A DNA stretch of 64,000 nucleotides from Nematopogon swammerdamellus. Taxonomy: Eukaryota; Arthropoda; Insecta; Lepidoptera; Adelidae. Below are positions 54,776 through 64,000 of the stretch, piece by piece. The notes under the pieces are model-generated. The model saw nothing but the letters and a program-made list of their open reading frames with translations, was not told the origin of the DNA and did not search any database. The translations under genes were made by a program, and so were the position numbers. Positions within the stretch are counted from its first letter, which is position 1. Each line of letters opens with the position of its first letter. Where the stretch lies: contig OX336345.1 in assembly GCA_946902875.1 (NCBI GenBank), forward strand, positions 5,921,395 to 5,985,394. Direction: 5' to 3'.

Positions 54776-54856
54776 GGAAAAATAAAATAAGGTGTTTGAA
54801 AATTCGTATTCGACTCGATGTGACGAACTTCCATTTAGCAGAAAAAATTACAATTT
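54776..54856 (-). repeat. Repeat L, copy 1, adjoining a SINE-A tail
   Basis: ATAAGGTGTTTGAAAATTCG, CTCGATGTGACGAACTTCCA and TTTAGCAGAAAAAATTACAA are the reverse complement of 62025-62105. In both places the sequence directly follows a SINE-A A-tail. Confidence 0.7.
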
Positions 54857-55177
54857 TTGTTTTATGGAAACTGACACAGTTGGCTACATCACCGACAACA
54901 TTCGTGATGTCAGCCCATAACACCGGGTGAACTTGGTGCCACGTCGGTGCTTCCCTTCGGTCGTGCCGGCTACACTGAACTGGACGGAAAACACAAACTA
55001 TTTACATAGCCGTTTCGACCGACATTTCATTCAGTGCAGTGGTACCAAATTGGGCGTGTTAAACCCTACCACCTAGTAATATAAGAAGGCAGTCAAATCC
55101 CTTAGTCGCCTTTTACGACATACACGGAGAGAGATGCAGTGGGGCTATTCTTTTAAAGTACCGGCCCCACACGGTAC
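54857..55177 (-). mobile_element. SINE-A body with module X 5' end
   Basis: GGCTACATCACCGACAACAT, GGTGAACTTGGTGCCACGTC, CATAGCCGTTTCGACCGACA and CCTACCACCTAGTAATATAA, then module X to CCCACACGGTAC. It is well preserved. Confidence 0.75.
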
Positions 55178-55488
55178 TCACTATTTAGCATGTTATTAAT
55201 TTATCGTTATTTTTGCTGATGACATGGACCACCAGCATTCACGCCACGGACCGCTCTGGGGTCCACGGACCACAGGTTAAGAAACCCTTCTGTAGAGGGA
55301 TGAGAGATGATATCATTTGTATGTGGGTGGCGTGGTGCGGCGGCGTCTCAACTCGCGGCACGTAGCTGATACGACGAGGGGGAGAAAAAAATCTAATAGC
55401 ACTTGTATTGGCACGAAATGGCGAACCTTGATAACGAATACGCACGCTGGCTCGACTGGCTAGCGATGTTTGTGCGTGAAAAGAAAAA
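55178..55488. other. Unassigned DNA
   Basis: No repeat or coding signature was identified. Confidence 0.4.
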
Positions 55489-55938
55489 TATAAAAACCGC
55501 CTTCAAAAATGTATGAAATAAAAAAATAAAAATCGAACGCTAGAGTTGAAGGCGGTCGGTTATTTTTGCTTGCTTTAGCACCACCGCCTTCAACTCTAGG
55601 GTTCGATTTTTATTTTTTTATTTCATACATTTTTGAAGGCGGTTTTTATATTTTTTTAAATAGTTTTTTATTTCACAGTTTTTTTAGTAATTTTAATTTT
55701 TTAGTATTTGCTATTAATGTACTCGGCGGAATCGCTCGGCCTTCGGCCTCGCGATTCCGCCTCGCTTTCCAATCCGATCTTGACAAAAATGGGACCACCT
55801 TGAAGCTAGACTGAACCGAACACAAAAATAATCATCGAAATCGGTTCACAATTGGGGAAGATATTGCTGAACATACATAAAAAAAAAATACATACAGCCG
55901 AACATAGAACCTCCTCCTTTTTTGAAGTCGGTTAAAAA
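55489..55938. mobile_element. Inverted-repeat element K
   Basis: Inner arms of about 67 bp (55489-55555, 55583-55650) contain AAACCGCCTTCAAAAATGTA and its complement. The distal end reads TCCTCCTTTTTTGAAGTCGG then TTAAAAA, so AACCG-CTTCAAAAA also marks both outer ends. A second hairpin, GGAATCGC...GCGATTCC, encloses the TCGGCCTTCGGCCTC motif also seen in the minisatellite. There is no coding capacity. Confidence 0.6.
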
Positions 55939-56037
55939 ATAGTCCACTGTCGATCGTTGTGGTGTCAGGTGTGTGTGTGTGTTTGCGTGCGTGCGTGCGT
56001 GTGACACCGGGCTGATGAGGTCTTGAACAAACATAAC

Positions 56038-56080
56038 TTTTTTATGTAATCCAGTATGGTTGGCTGAGTCAGAGGGGATT
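56038..56080 (-). repeat. SINE-D tail scrap
   Basis: TTTATGTAATCCAGTATGGT and TGGCTGAGTCAGAGGGG match the extreme 3' end of SINE-D on the minus strand. Confidence 0.5.
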
Positions 56081-56081
56081 C

Positions 56082-56370
56082 TTGAGGCTCACCTCAAGAA
56101 CTACTCTTTACATTGATGAAAACCGCATCAAAATCTGTTCAGTCGTTCCGGACTTTCATACATGCAGACAGGCGTTTCCTTTTATAATAAGTAGAGATAG
56201 AGATTATATTAAGTTACTAGCTTTTGCCCGCGGCTTCGCTCGAGGTAGACTCGCTTTCATAGCAAATCCGATTTAAGCGCAAACATGATAATAAAAGATC
56301 CTTCAACTACCTAACTAATAGAAGATACCTCAACCATACATACCTACATACATACATACAGACATACGTT
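56082..56370 (-). mobile_element. Two Helitron-like pieces
   Basis: About 56100-56200 (CGCATCAAAATCTGTTCAGT, CATACATGCAGACAGGCG, ATAATAAGTAGAGATAGAG) looks like the left part of one element. CTAG at 56217-56220 with CTTTTGCCCGCGGCTTCGCT starts the hairpin end of another whose interior (CGCTTTCATAGCAAATCCGA) differs from family G. It ends in CATACATACATACAG near 56360. Confidence 0.5.
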
Positions 56371-56600
56371 CAAATTCAAATTCAAATTCAAATAGTTTAT
56401 TTGTAAACCTAACAAATCAATGGAACTAACAAAAATACATTAGATATGTGTCTACTTTAACACAAACAAAAGAAAAGAAATACAAACGAGAAATTTTGAA
56501 CATAATAGCTAAAAACAAAAAATAAGGTAAGAAATACATATCTATAATACTTAAATAATCGATGGTTTACAAAGAGGGATATGGCGCAGCTCTAATCCCT
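56366..56600 (-). mobile_element. LINE-type end with (ATTCAA)n
   Basis: TTCAAATTCAAATTCAAATT followed by AGTTTATTTGTAAACCTAAC resembles a non-LTR element end with a hexamer tail. A similar start (AAATCCAAATGTTTATTTGT) is at 35940. The coding part is not visible. Confidence 0.4.
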
Positions 56601-56639
56601 AATCAGGATGCTGAATTTAAGCCATTCCCTATTCCCTTT

Positions 56640-56745
56640 TATAAGAAGTAGAGATATACCCACCACACTGCCAAATGAAGCAGGCCAGTCTCCACAAACA
56701 GCACCCGTTCACGAGCCGCACACCGGGCAAGCCATCGCCTCTACC
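56640..56745 (+). repeat. Repeat O, copy 2
   Basis: CCACCACACTGCCAAATGAA, GCAGGCCAGTCTCCACAAAC and CACCCGTTCACGAGCCGCAC with GGGCAAGCCATCGCCTC. This copy lacks the hairpin of copy 1 at 40235-40371 and so shows the ancestral order. Confidence 0.7.
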
Positions 56746-57283
56746 TACATACCTAGAACGATAAAAAAGGTATGGACGCTGGACTGTCAAATGATTGTAT
56801 GAGAACTAGCGTCGCCGAGTTGCGGGGAGCGGAGTGTACTTACCGATGATAAGATATTCCAATATTGTGCACACTAAAATTGGCTGTAGTGTTTTTACAC
56901 GTAAACACAGAGCATGCGGTAATTTTAAACAGGTTTTTGCGAACGCAGCCGATGACAGACTGACGGGCCAGCGCGCGACCATCCAATGAAACAAGTATAC
57001 TTTTACTTATATCGTGTTACGCTGGGGAGGATATGGTTCGGGGTCCATCTAGCTACATACAATAGGCCTATACATGATACGGTAAGTCGACTCATCCATC
57101 CGTCGACACAATCGACAATGTCGATCTATGGCGCGACGACACATCGCGCGGAGGCGCGGGGGCGGCGCGGCAGTGGCGGCGGCACATGGTGTTGACTTAT
57201 TACCCGTAAACGAGAGGCGCCCCTGATAATATAGCTGCCTCCGCCGAGCGCCTATTTCTACTAACTTAAGGGTCAGCACTACT
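56746..57283. other. Unassigned DNA with a CpG-rich patch
   Basis: About 57110-57190 is CpG-rich (CGCGCGGAGGCGCGGGGGCG). No supported product. Confidence 0.4.
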
Positions 57284-57430
57284 GAAATCGGTCAAATGCG
57301 AGTTTTACTTACGCACGACGGGTTTCTTAGTTCCGCTATACCATACCTGTCAAACAACCTATATCTGTCTGTCCGTTGTCTATCTGCGAAACAACTACCT
57401 GTGGCGCCATCTATTATTTCGTATCGTGAA
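57284..57430 (+). mobile_element. Repeat C subfamily, left part
   Basis: ATCGGTCAAATGCGAGTTTT, TATACCATACCTGTCAAACA, TCTGTCTGTCCGTTGTCTAT and CCTGTGGCGCCATCTATTAT match the segment at 27240-27395 in reverse complement, a subfamily lacking the GTCATGGTCAGCGCC block. Confidence 0.55.
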
Positions 57431-57659
57431 TATGTACTGATTGCTGCGCGCCGTCCCCTCCGCTACCCGCGGAGCTCGGTGACGCTGGTTCTCATATATC
57501 ATATAAGCATTGGACAGTCCTACGTCCCTACCTCTTCTAACGTTCTTGCTATTTGCATTCTGCAGAGTAGTCGTGGCCGCCGTCGGACTACACCTCTGCG
57601 TTAGTCTGCAGTCTGCGCGAGCAATAAGTCGTGATTCCCATAAATCAAAAATATAAAAA
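57431..57659. other. Unassigned DNA
   Basis: Short overlapping frames occur on both strands. Nothing was recognised. Confidence 0.4.
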
Positions 57660-57945
57660 AGTCGGTGTTTTGCGTGCGGCAAGTAATCTTGTAAATTACA
57701 ACACAAAAGCGACCACCAACCACATTTAGCAAAGTTTTAGGACAATACCACTATCAAGCAGCCAGTAAGGCACGAAGACCCACCTGCTACATGACTCGGT
57801 GGAAATACCTTACCAAGGTGAGGGGTGGCTATCCTGTTGCCCTTATGAAGGGCATCTTATCTTTATCCCTTAGTCGCCTTTTACGACACTGGGGAGAGAT
57901 GCAGTGGGAATATTATGTTTAAGTACCGACGCCACACGGTACTAG
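57660..57945 (-). mobile_element. Family E repeat
   Basis: GTCGGTGTTTTGCGTGCGGC, CACAAAAGCGACCACC, GCACGAAGACCCACCTGCTA and CATGACTCGGTGGAAATACC lead into module X (TAGTCGCCTTTTACGACACT to CCACACGGTAC). The tetranucleotide tail is missing. Confidence 0.7.
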
Positions 57946-58134
57946 AGACATCAATCGGGATAAACCGATTTTTGATATCACGGAGCCTTAACTTACTTGA
58001 GCCTACTCTCACTTTTCCCATCTCTGTGCGACGCGTGACCAAGACGTGCGACGCATCTATAAACTTAGACATCACTTATTAAAGCGCGGCCACGATGACA
58101 TGCATAGGTAATTGTTTTTTTATATAAATTGTTA

Positions 58135-58222
58135 AAATTCGCAATCCCCGCATACGACCGATGGACGTCGTTAGACACCATATAGGTGGATAGGTGTCAT
58201 AATATGTTGCGCTTTCATTAAA
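58135..58222 (+). mobile_element. LINE B 3' end, short
   Basis: ATTCGCAATCCCCGCATACG, ACGTCGTTAGACACCATATA and ATGTTGCGCTTTCATTAAAA are present. Only about 90 bp remain. Confidence 0.6.
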
Positions 58223-58350
58223 AAATCTGTCAAGTGCGAGTTTTACTCGCGCACGGAGGTTTCCGTACCTATCCGCTATCAATAATATCCGCCTATAACA
58301 ATGCAATGTATAAAAGCCTGTGGCGCCATCTATTATTCAATAGTGTGACT
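58223..58350 (+). mobile_element. Repeat C subfamily, left part
   Basis: CTGTCAAGTGCGAGTTTTAC, TCGCGCACGGAGGTTTCCGT and CCTGTGGCGCCATCTATTAT match 57284-57430. It directly abuts the LINE B tail. Confidence 0.55.
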
Positions 58351-59520
58351 AATCGATTTTATTATACATTTGTTGTATGGTTTTTTTTTTTCGCTGGCTT
58401 TCAAGGGCAAATACTATACGTTTTGATCACAATGCGCCCGAATTTTTTCTCAATCTGCATCGTAGCATCAATAGAAATAAATAATCTGCATTGATCGCTT
58501 ATTGATTCAAATTCAGAATATTTTCTCATTCGCCACAAATTAAGCATCGAATGTTCCTGTCAAAATCATTCATTAATGAACAATTTAATCTGAATAAATA
58601 TGTATCGTTCGAGGGTAATTCTCGACGACATATTGAAAATAACATAATCGACGAGCGATCGGCTCGATTATTTCTCATTTCATTAAGTTTCGATGTCTTC
58701 TTATCACGTCTACTATCAAGCTAGTGCGTAACTGTGTACCTATAGTCTTTGCGTTTTACCATGGCAGCAGCAGGCATTCGCCCCTTCATACTAATAGTAT
58801 GGGATAAATAGACTCAAAATAAATAATGTAAATTTGATTTTTGGCTCAAGTGCTCCTTAGGGTATCAGAAGTATATCCTAAAAGTCCCCACTCCTAGGAT
58901 GTCCGCCACCGCCCTTCCCCCCTAAAATGTGTCCCTGATAGTAGCTTTATTTGATTTCAACAAAAACTATTAGAGCTATGAAAAAACCGTCACTCGTAAA
59001 AATAAGCGCCATTAAATTACCTACAAAATGGTTTTTAATAAATTTTTATACACCTAATAGTTTCGAAAATATCGATGTTGATACATTCACCTACAAAACA
59101 AGACCTGTCTTGTTTTCGTACCAGCATTAGTTCCTGATTAACAACTCACGGCGTCTGGCATACATATATTACGTACACTTGGTAAAAACCCTGGGTAAAA
59201 AGATCTGTTCAGTCAGGCCAAAAATCCTTTTTTATATATTTTATGTACAAATATAAGTATTCGTATTTGCGGGAGCGATATTTCTCTATGTTCCGCGGGT
59301 ATCGTGCGAAATTACGAGCGCTAGCGAATTGTATATAGCTGTCATGTGTGTGTACGCCGAGGTCGTTGCAGGGGTGTTAAAATTAAATTACTTTTCATTA
59401 CTTTTATGTATTTTTTATTGATGCTAAAAGTTACTTACAGATGAGAAATACCTACATGGTGCAAAACAATTAACCGACATTACTTACGTTAAGGTATAAA
59501 ATATTTATTTACGCTATTTT
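58351..59520. other. Unassigned AT-rich DNA
   Basis: About 1.2 kb without a recognised repeat or gene. The segment 58790-59080 has a distinctive CCGCCACCGCCCTTCCCCCC patch but no partner in the window. Confidence 0.45.
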
Positions 59521-59521
59521 T

Positions 59522-59780
59522 AATCGACTTAAAAAAAGGAGGATTCAGCGATCATTATTTACGACGTTAACAGATTTGGATGATTCTTATTTTATTAGGG
59601 ATAGTCCCATATAAATTTGGTCAAGTTCTGTTGATCTATGAGAAAATAATCAAACTTTTAAATCTGCATGCTCATGTACATGACAAATGGGCGAGTAATT
59701 CTAAACCATGTCAACCGATTTTGATTATTCTTAATGTTGGAAAGGAGTTACTTGAGGGGTTGGAGTCGGTTTTTTGAACT
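59522..59780. mobile_element. Possible element K relative
   Basis: TTTTAATCGACTTAAAAAAAGG at the left and GGGGTTGGAGTCGGTTTTTTGA at the right resemble the AACCGACTTCAAAAAAGGAG-type ends of element K. The interior (AATCAAACTTTTAAATCTGC) is AT-rich and non-coding. Confidence 0.4.
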
Positions 59781-59800
59781 AAAAAGAGTATATACAAATA

Positions 59801-60272
59801 TATACAGGGTGTATCAGGATAGGTTTTCGATCAGGGTTCGAAAGGGGTCCACAATTGAAAACGAAAAGCTCTGAAATTTTTTCCCAGATTCGGTAATTTT
59901 ATAGTACTTTTTCGTGAAAATCCTTTAATCGAGATTTGGTGGACGGTTAACATCCCCCTTTATTAAATAAAAACAAAATGACTAAATTGCAATTTTTAAC
60001 TAGTAGAATTGAACTGCATGTAGGTAAATTCTAAACACTTAAATTTAAATGACATCAAAAGAAAAAGGGGACTGGACTAGAGCATTGCTCTCCCTACACC
60101 TAGACAGCACCTCCCCATACTCACTGTACATCGAGTTGTTATAACAATTTCCAATTTTTGTATGAAAAAAAAGTACGAAATTTCGATTTGAGTGATAAGC
60201 ATTTTTTTCTTCTAATAATGAGTACTTTCTATTCCTGAAGTTTCTCAAGCCTATCCTGAAACATCCTGTATA
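59801..60272. mobile_element. TACAGGG-type MITE
   Basis: The left end TATACAGGGTGTATCAGGAT and right end ATCCTGAAACATCCTGTATA are inverted with few mismatches. Both sit in TATA context, consistent with TA target duplication. At about 470 bp it has no transposase. TACAGGGTG ends are widespread among insect Tc1/mariner-type MITEs. Confidence 0.7.
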
Positions 60273-61044
60273 TATATTTTCTATTAAAATCTTTTTTATA
60301 TGGTTTCTTGGGAAAAGATATTCAGAATAATATTAATCTCTTAGAGAATAGCTCTTAATAAAATGCTTTTTACACCCTATATTTTTAATGAAACAACAAA
60401 TTAGGTACTTAGTTATCTTTATTCAGAAACTTCAGACTCGGTCGGAACTGAAAGTCATGATCTGTCGAACACATGAGTAATAAGCTTATCGACCAATGTT
60501 GTGCACAACTGGAGCGCGTTGCGGGGTCAAAGTCCGCTTTCGCCATGCTAATACGCACATATGTACTATAGTCGTGCAGAGTTCGAGCCTCACTTCGGAC
60601 GGGGTGTTGCGCGGTCGTTCTCTACACTCTCTATGCAAATCGTTCATGTACAGTATAGGCTCGGCCGCTAATTGGACCTGCTGCCGGTGTCAAGGCCGAG
60701 TGACATATTGCATACTTATGTCGATAATTACTAGTAAAATACAATCTCTTATCATCCAATAAGTTGTATGGCTGCCTGTGGAATGTGTCAATTAATTTTA
60801 TTTATCTGCGTAGAATTTCGGAAAACTGAGAATTGAAATACAACGGATTAACGTGTTTCTTGCTTAATTTTAGTTAACGAATTCAAAATGGTAAATTTCG
60901 TGTCAGTACCTAATCTGCTTTCCATGGCCCTTCAAATAGTAGATAGGTACCTTTTCTTTTATAGACAAGCGGCACTGGTGTCTGTGCCCAAAACTTCAAC
61001 GAAAGATCAGAGACAACCAATAACTTAATTTTTATTTTATAATA
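60273..61044. other. Unassigned DNA
   Basis: A patch near 60560-60610 contains AGAGTTCGAGCCTCACT, which resembles a tRNA T-arm, but no A box or cloverleaf accompanies it. Nothing else was recognised. Confidence 0.4.
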
Positions 61045-61384
61045 CCTCTTGCCCGCGGCTTCGCTCGCGCTAAATTCGTATTTAAAAGAAGAAAGTAAGT
61101 AAGCCCGCTACCGTACTTTTATTTCGGCGCGCGGAACAATTCGGTTTGTATGAAAGCCACATCTTAGCGTAACCGGAACAGCCTTTTTTTATCTATGTGC
61201 TTGTACTAAGTTTCAACGAATTAGGATGATTGGTTTAAGTGTTATGGAGGAACATACATACATACATACAAAAATATTTCTAAAAATCGTCAATTTAGTT
61301 TTAGTATCATACATAGAGTCTACAAACGCAGTATCTCATAAAACAAAGTAACTTACTCCATGACAAATTTATTATTAGTATTGA
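61045..61384 (-). mobile_element. Helitron-like element G
   Basis: GCCCGCGGCTTCGCTCGCGC, AAGTAAGTAAGCCCGCTACC, AACAATTCGGTTTGTATGAA and GTAACTTACTCCATGACA, ending GTATTGA (61378-61384). The CTAG end is altered to CTCTT, and a stretch around AGCCTATCCTGTGTCTCG is deleted. No minisatellite unit is present. Confidence 0.7.
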
Positions 61385-61404
61385 TTTACGATGACTACTA
61401 CTAC

Positions 61405-61470
61405 ATCTACGACCGTTGATGTCAGCCCATAACATTTTGGTGAGCAAGGTGCCATGTCAGTGCTTCTGCA
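61405..61470 (-). mobile_element. SINE-A scrap
   Basis: CTACATCTACGACCGTTGAT, GTCAGCCCATAACA and GCAAGGTGCCATGTCAGTGC are part of the SINE-A 3' region without an A-tail. Confidence 0.5.
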
Positions 61471-61844
61471 GAGACGGATGACGGGCACGCAATATAAGCA
61501 TTGTAGATAGGTAGCTACAAGTTGCCGGCGCCTCACTTCGTGCATTATTTGCTCCGCTCGAAGCTAAAATTAACGAGCCGTTTTAAAAAGCTTTCCTCGG
61601 TTAAATGTGAATTTTACCGCGAGTCTGTTAAATGATGTACCTCGGGGTTGGTGGTCTCGCTACTCGACGTTGCAATCTCCGCCGCGGCACGCACCCACAA
61701 TTACCTCCGCTCGCGGATTCCTCAACCCGTCCCCCACACTCTACCTCCCGCACGTTGACATTTCACGAGTTTATACTGTTAGAAAGAGTAGATGAATTTT
61801 TCTAAAGGCTCGTCTTGTTTTTTTTTTAAGCGCGACAAATCGGC
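61471..61844. other. Unassigned DNA
   Basis: No repeat or coding signature was identified. Confidence 0.4.
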
Positions 61845-62015
61845 CGGCCGAAACGGCTATGTAAATAAATAGTTTGTGTTTACCGTCCTGTTCAGTGTAG
61901 CCGGCACGACCGAAGGGAAGCACTGACGTAGCACCAAGTTCACCCGGCGTTATGAGCCAACATCATGAATGTTGTAGGTGATGTAGCCAATTTTGTCAGT
62001 TTCCATATAAAAAAA
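61845..62015 (+). mobile_element. SINE-A 3' part
   Basis: GGCCGAAACGGCTATGTAAA, TTCAGTGTAGCCGGCACGAC, CGAAGGGAAGCACTGACGTA and GGTGATGTAGCCAATTTTGT end in CATATAAAAAAAT. It is directly followed by repeat L. Confidence 0.7.
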
Positions 62016-62135
62016 TTTAAAAAAAATTGTGATTTTTCTGCTAAATGGAAGTTCGTCACATCGAGTCAAATACGAATTTTTAAACACCTTGTTTTCTTTT
62101 CCCCTACAAATCGTGTCAGTTTCCATAAAAAAAGC
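62016..62135 (+). repeat. Repeat L, copy 2, then a second SINE-A tail
   Basis: TTTTTCTGCTAAATGGAAGT, TCGTCACATCGAGTCAAATA and TTTTTAAACACCTTG match 54776-54856 in reverse. At 62115-62135 another CGTGTCAGTTTCCATAAAAA follows, so repeat L lies between two SINE-A 3' ends. Confidence 0.65.
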
Positions 62136-62262
62136 CACAGTTGCACTCCGGGAGTGCCGGCAGAAGTGAAAACTTTTTGTATTTCCGAAAATAATTCTTA
62201 GGTAGTTATAAAAAAAACTAAACACCCTAGAAAAATTTAAACATCGTAACATTGCCTAAACA

Positions 62263-62340
62263 CAAAAAAAAAATTGAGGGTTTCGAAACCCATGGTCAAA
62301 AAATACAAATCCTACATTCTTACCATTGAGCCACGAAATC
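62263..62340 (-). repeat. tRNA-like polymerase III unit, probably a SINE head
   Basis: On the minus strand, an A box TGGCTCAATGGTA (62321-62333) and a T-arm GGGTTTCGAAACCC (62278-62291) are spaced as in a tRNA. A run of T lies just downstream (62263-62273). The anticodon region is degenerate and the acceptor stem does not close, so it is not a functional tRNA gene. Confidence 0.5.
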
Positions 62341-62345
62341 ACATA

Positions 62346-63442
62346 AACGACCAAACGAATATCGGATTCCCACTGTCACTGAGAGACGAACAGAATTGAT
62401 GCCGAGCCATCGTAACTTAACCCTTAATGCAATGACTTAAGGTTGCATTTTAAATAATAAAAATAAATCTGTCGCTTTTCGAGATCTGTCGCGAGTCCAA
62501 CATTTTTTACCCACCTAAAAAAGTGCCAAGCGCCGCTAAAGAAGTTTTCACTTCAAGAAAATTACAAAAAAAAATAAGTAAATAAATAAATAAATGATAG
62601 TAAACGTAAAGAAGTGATACCAGCATGCGAGCGGGAACGTGATGACGCGAGGACACGAGCAGCAAGGCAAGTTAGATAGGGCGGCGCGTAAAATCTCGAT
62701 GCCAGATATCGTAGGGCGGGCGGCGCGCGGCTTAGGCGGGAGACTGCACTCAGTCCACGCTACTCGCATTGTTGATGGCATAGGTATATAAATATGCAAT
62801 TACAGATTATATCAATAAAATATACTCACGGCTAAATAGATAAATTAAATAAAAGCTTGTAATATTAATAAAAGAGCCATTTTATTTATTTGAAATGATA
62901 AATTTAACATTATAAACTACATATTCGTACTTTGTGAATGTATAATCAGGCACAGATGTAAGTTCCTACAATAACCCTTTCTCTGTAAATAATATACAGT
63001 CATTGTCACTGTTCTTTATTGTTTTTAATCGTTTGTTATATCATTGTTCTTGCTATATAGTTGCTATTCGAAATGTAAGATGACGAATTCAAGAGTAAAA
63101 TGTATTTTCCTACGAATAATAATTAAACCAATAAACCGAGTAGACACAGCTGATTCTAATCCTAAGCTCTAACTATGCGTTACACGTACCTCATTACATG
63201 GAACCTCCTCCTGGCCATAATTTTATCTAAGAATCTGACTGCTGTTTTTTTCCACTAAACAACTTGACAATTGGATACACTTTGTATCTTTAGATTTTTA
63301 ATATTATTTATTATATTTCTTGGTAATATACGTAAACTTATTGTTGTTGAATTTACTTTATATATTTAAGTATCAAATTGACGATGGCACTATACACCAG
63401 ATATAGGTAATGGAAATAGGCAGAGTGGTCAGATTCTTCAGT
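62346..63442. other. Unassigned AT-rich DNA
   Basis: An AAAT-type microsatellite is near 62570-62595 and a GC-richer patch near 62620-62760. No recognised repeat or coding signature. Confidence 0.45.
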
Positions 63443-63665
63443 ATTCATGTTTATGCTGTAAGTATTAATGCTCTTGTGAGCGGTAGTATGGGTTAATTAT
63501 TTGTAAGTTACTATATTATAATACTTATAAGGTACTAACAAAACATTGTGACTTGCGAAGTTTGTTTGTCAGTTCTTCTTCGCATAGAATTTAGAACTGG
63601 CGGAATTATCGACATGTCCAAGCGTAGCTTACCTACCTATGGATGAAATTATACAATAAACAATC
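63443..63665 (+). repeat. Repeat P, copy 2
   Basis: ACATTGTGACTTGCGAAGTT, TCAGTTCTTCTTCGCATAGA, AACTGGCGGAATTATCGACA and ACCTATGGATGAAATTATAC, ending CAATAAACAAT. It matches 36125-36350 over its whole length at roughly 90%, and here stands without LINE M next to it. Confidence 0.7.
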
Positions 63666-64000
63666 ATGTCAACCATGTTTGTAAACAAATTCACACATTC
63701 CGTACAATTAAATAGTCCGTAAATGGTAAAAGGCTGTCCGCAGCCAACCCTGCCGCGCCTCGGTACCGCGCCAGCCGTGCGTCCGTCGTCGCCGTACGGA
63801 CTGCGGCGTCGGCCGGTAGTCGTTCGCGATGTCGCTTGTTGCTATTTTGTCGCTCAACAAACATCGTTCTGCACTCAGCGCACTTCAGCTCGCCGCACCG
63901 CTCTCTTTGAGCGTTCTTCGCCGTGCGCCGGCGAGCCGAAACGATAAATAGAGCAAAAGTGAATAAAGCGCTTTGAATAAGTGCGCTTTTTAGGGATTGA
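63666..64000. other. CpG-rich tract at the window edge, unidentified
   Basis: 63730-63950 is CpG-rich (CGTCCGTCGTCGCCGTACGG, CTTCAGCTCGCCGCACCGCT) and is followed by AGTGAATAAAGCGC. A 74-codon plus-strand frame crosses it with no recognised domain. It could be a promoter or exon of a host gene continuing beyond 64000, or part of an LTR element. The window ends before this can be decided. Confidence 0.35.

Noticed and set aside
60560..60610. tRNA T-arm-like AGAGTTCGAGCCTCACT
   Set aside because: No matching A box or cloverleaf; expected by chance.
62263..62340. Functional tRNA gene on the minus strand
   Set aside because: Degenerate anticodon region and no acceptor stem; more likely a SINE head.

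Overview
The window reads as non-coding DNA from a eukaryote, most likely a moth or butterfly. I found no host protein gene, no rRNA or functional tRNA gene, no operon and no CRISPR array. The longest open frames (up to about 218 codons) are low-complexity translations of simple repeats. The lepidopteran assignment is inference. It rests on Helitron-like repeats ending in a GC hairpin plus CTAG, a four-unit TTAGG (arthropod telomeric) tract, many 5'-truncated non-LTR retrotransposon tails, tRNA-derived SINEs, and a GACA-rich repeat bounded by AGGGTTCCGTA/TACGGAACCCT. I recognise these as common in lepidopteran DNA but could not search a database. The window is best described as a long intergenic or intronic tract dense with nested transposable elements. 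Family letters used here are local labels.

Layout. 1-10 kb: two foldback elements (J), nested palindromes at 2.65-2.75 kb, GACA-type repeats (C), a family E repeat split by a LINE with an 8-bp target duplication, and the first complete SINE-A. 10-20 kb: two Helitron-like copies joined tail to tail, several SINE-A and SINE-D copies, a Helitron next to a hAT-like MITE with a perfect 8-bp duplication, and a TTA-flanked MITE. 20-32 kb: a TTAGG tract inside a Helitron, a 645-bp inverted repeat with about 260-bp arms, LINE reverse-transcriptase remnants on both strands, and a TA-flanked element containing a run of 24 G. 32-46 kb: Helitrons, LINE tails inside C repeats, a pentamer array on a LINE tail, a 1,576-bp TIR transposon with 24-bp TIRs and 8-bp duplications, and many family E copies. 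46-50 kb: a hexamer array and a Helitron carrying about 33 copies of a 68-bp minisatellite. 50-64 kb: more SINEs, inverted-repeat elements, a TACAGGG-type MITE, and otherwise unassigned AT-rich DNA.

How the parts relate. SINE-A has a composite RNA polymerase III-type head: a tRNA-like A box, a 5S-rRNA-like middle and a tRNA T-arm-like B box. SINE-D has an ordinary tRNA head. Both share a diverged body that starts at the same conserved block. A third 5' module (X) is found fused to the SINE-A body, to the unrelated family E tail, and once directly upstream of a complete SINE-A, so heads and bodies appear to have been exchanged. The 68-bp minisatellite is explained by a neighbouring Helitron copy that carries a single monomer. 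Several perfect hairpins can be shown, by comparison with sister copies in this same window, to be inverted copies of adjacent sequence; this fits local template switching. I found no sign of a new protein-based system. The notable biology is in modular SINE evolution, minisatellite birth inside a Helitron, and recurrent templated inversions.
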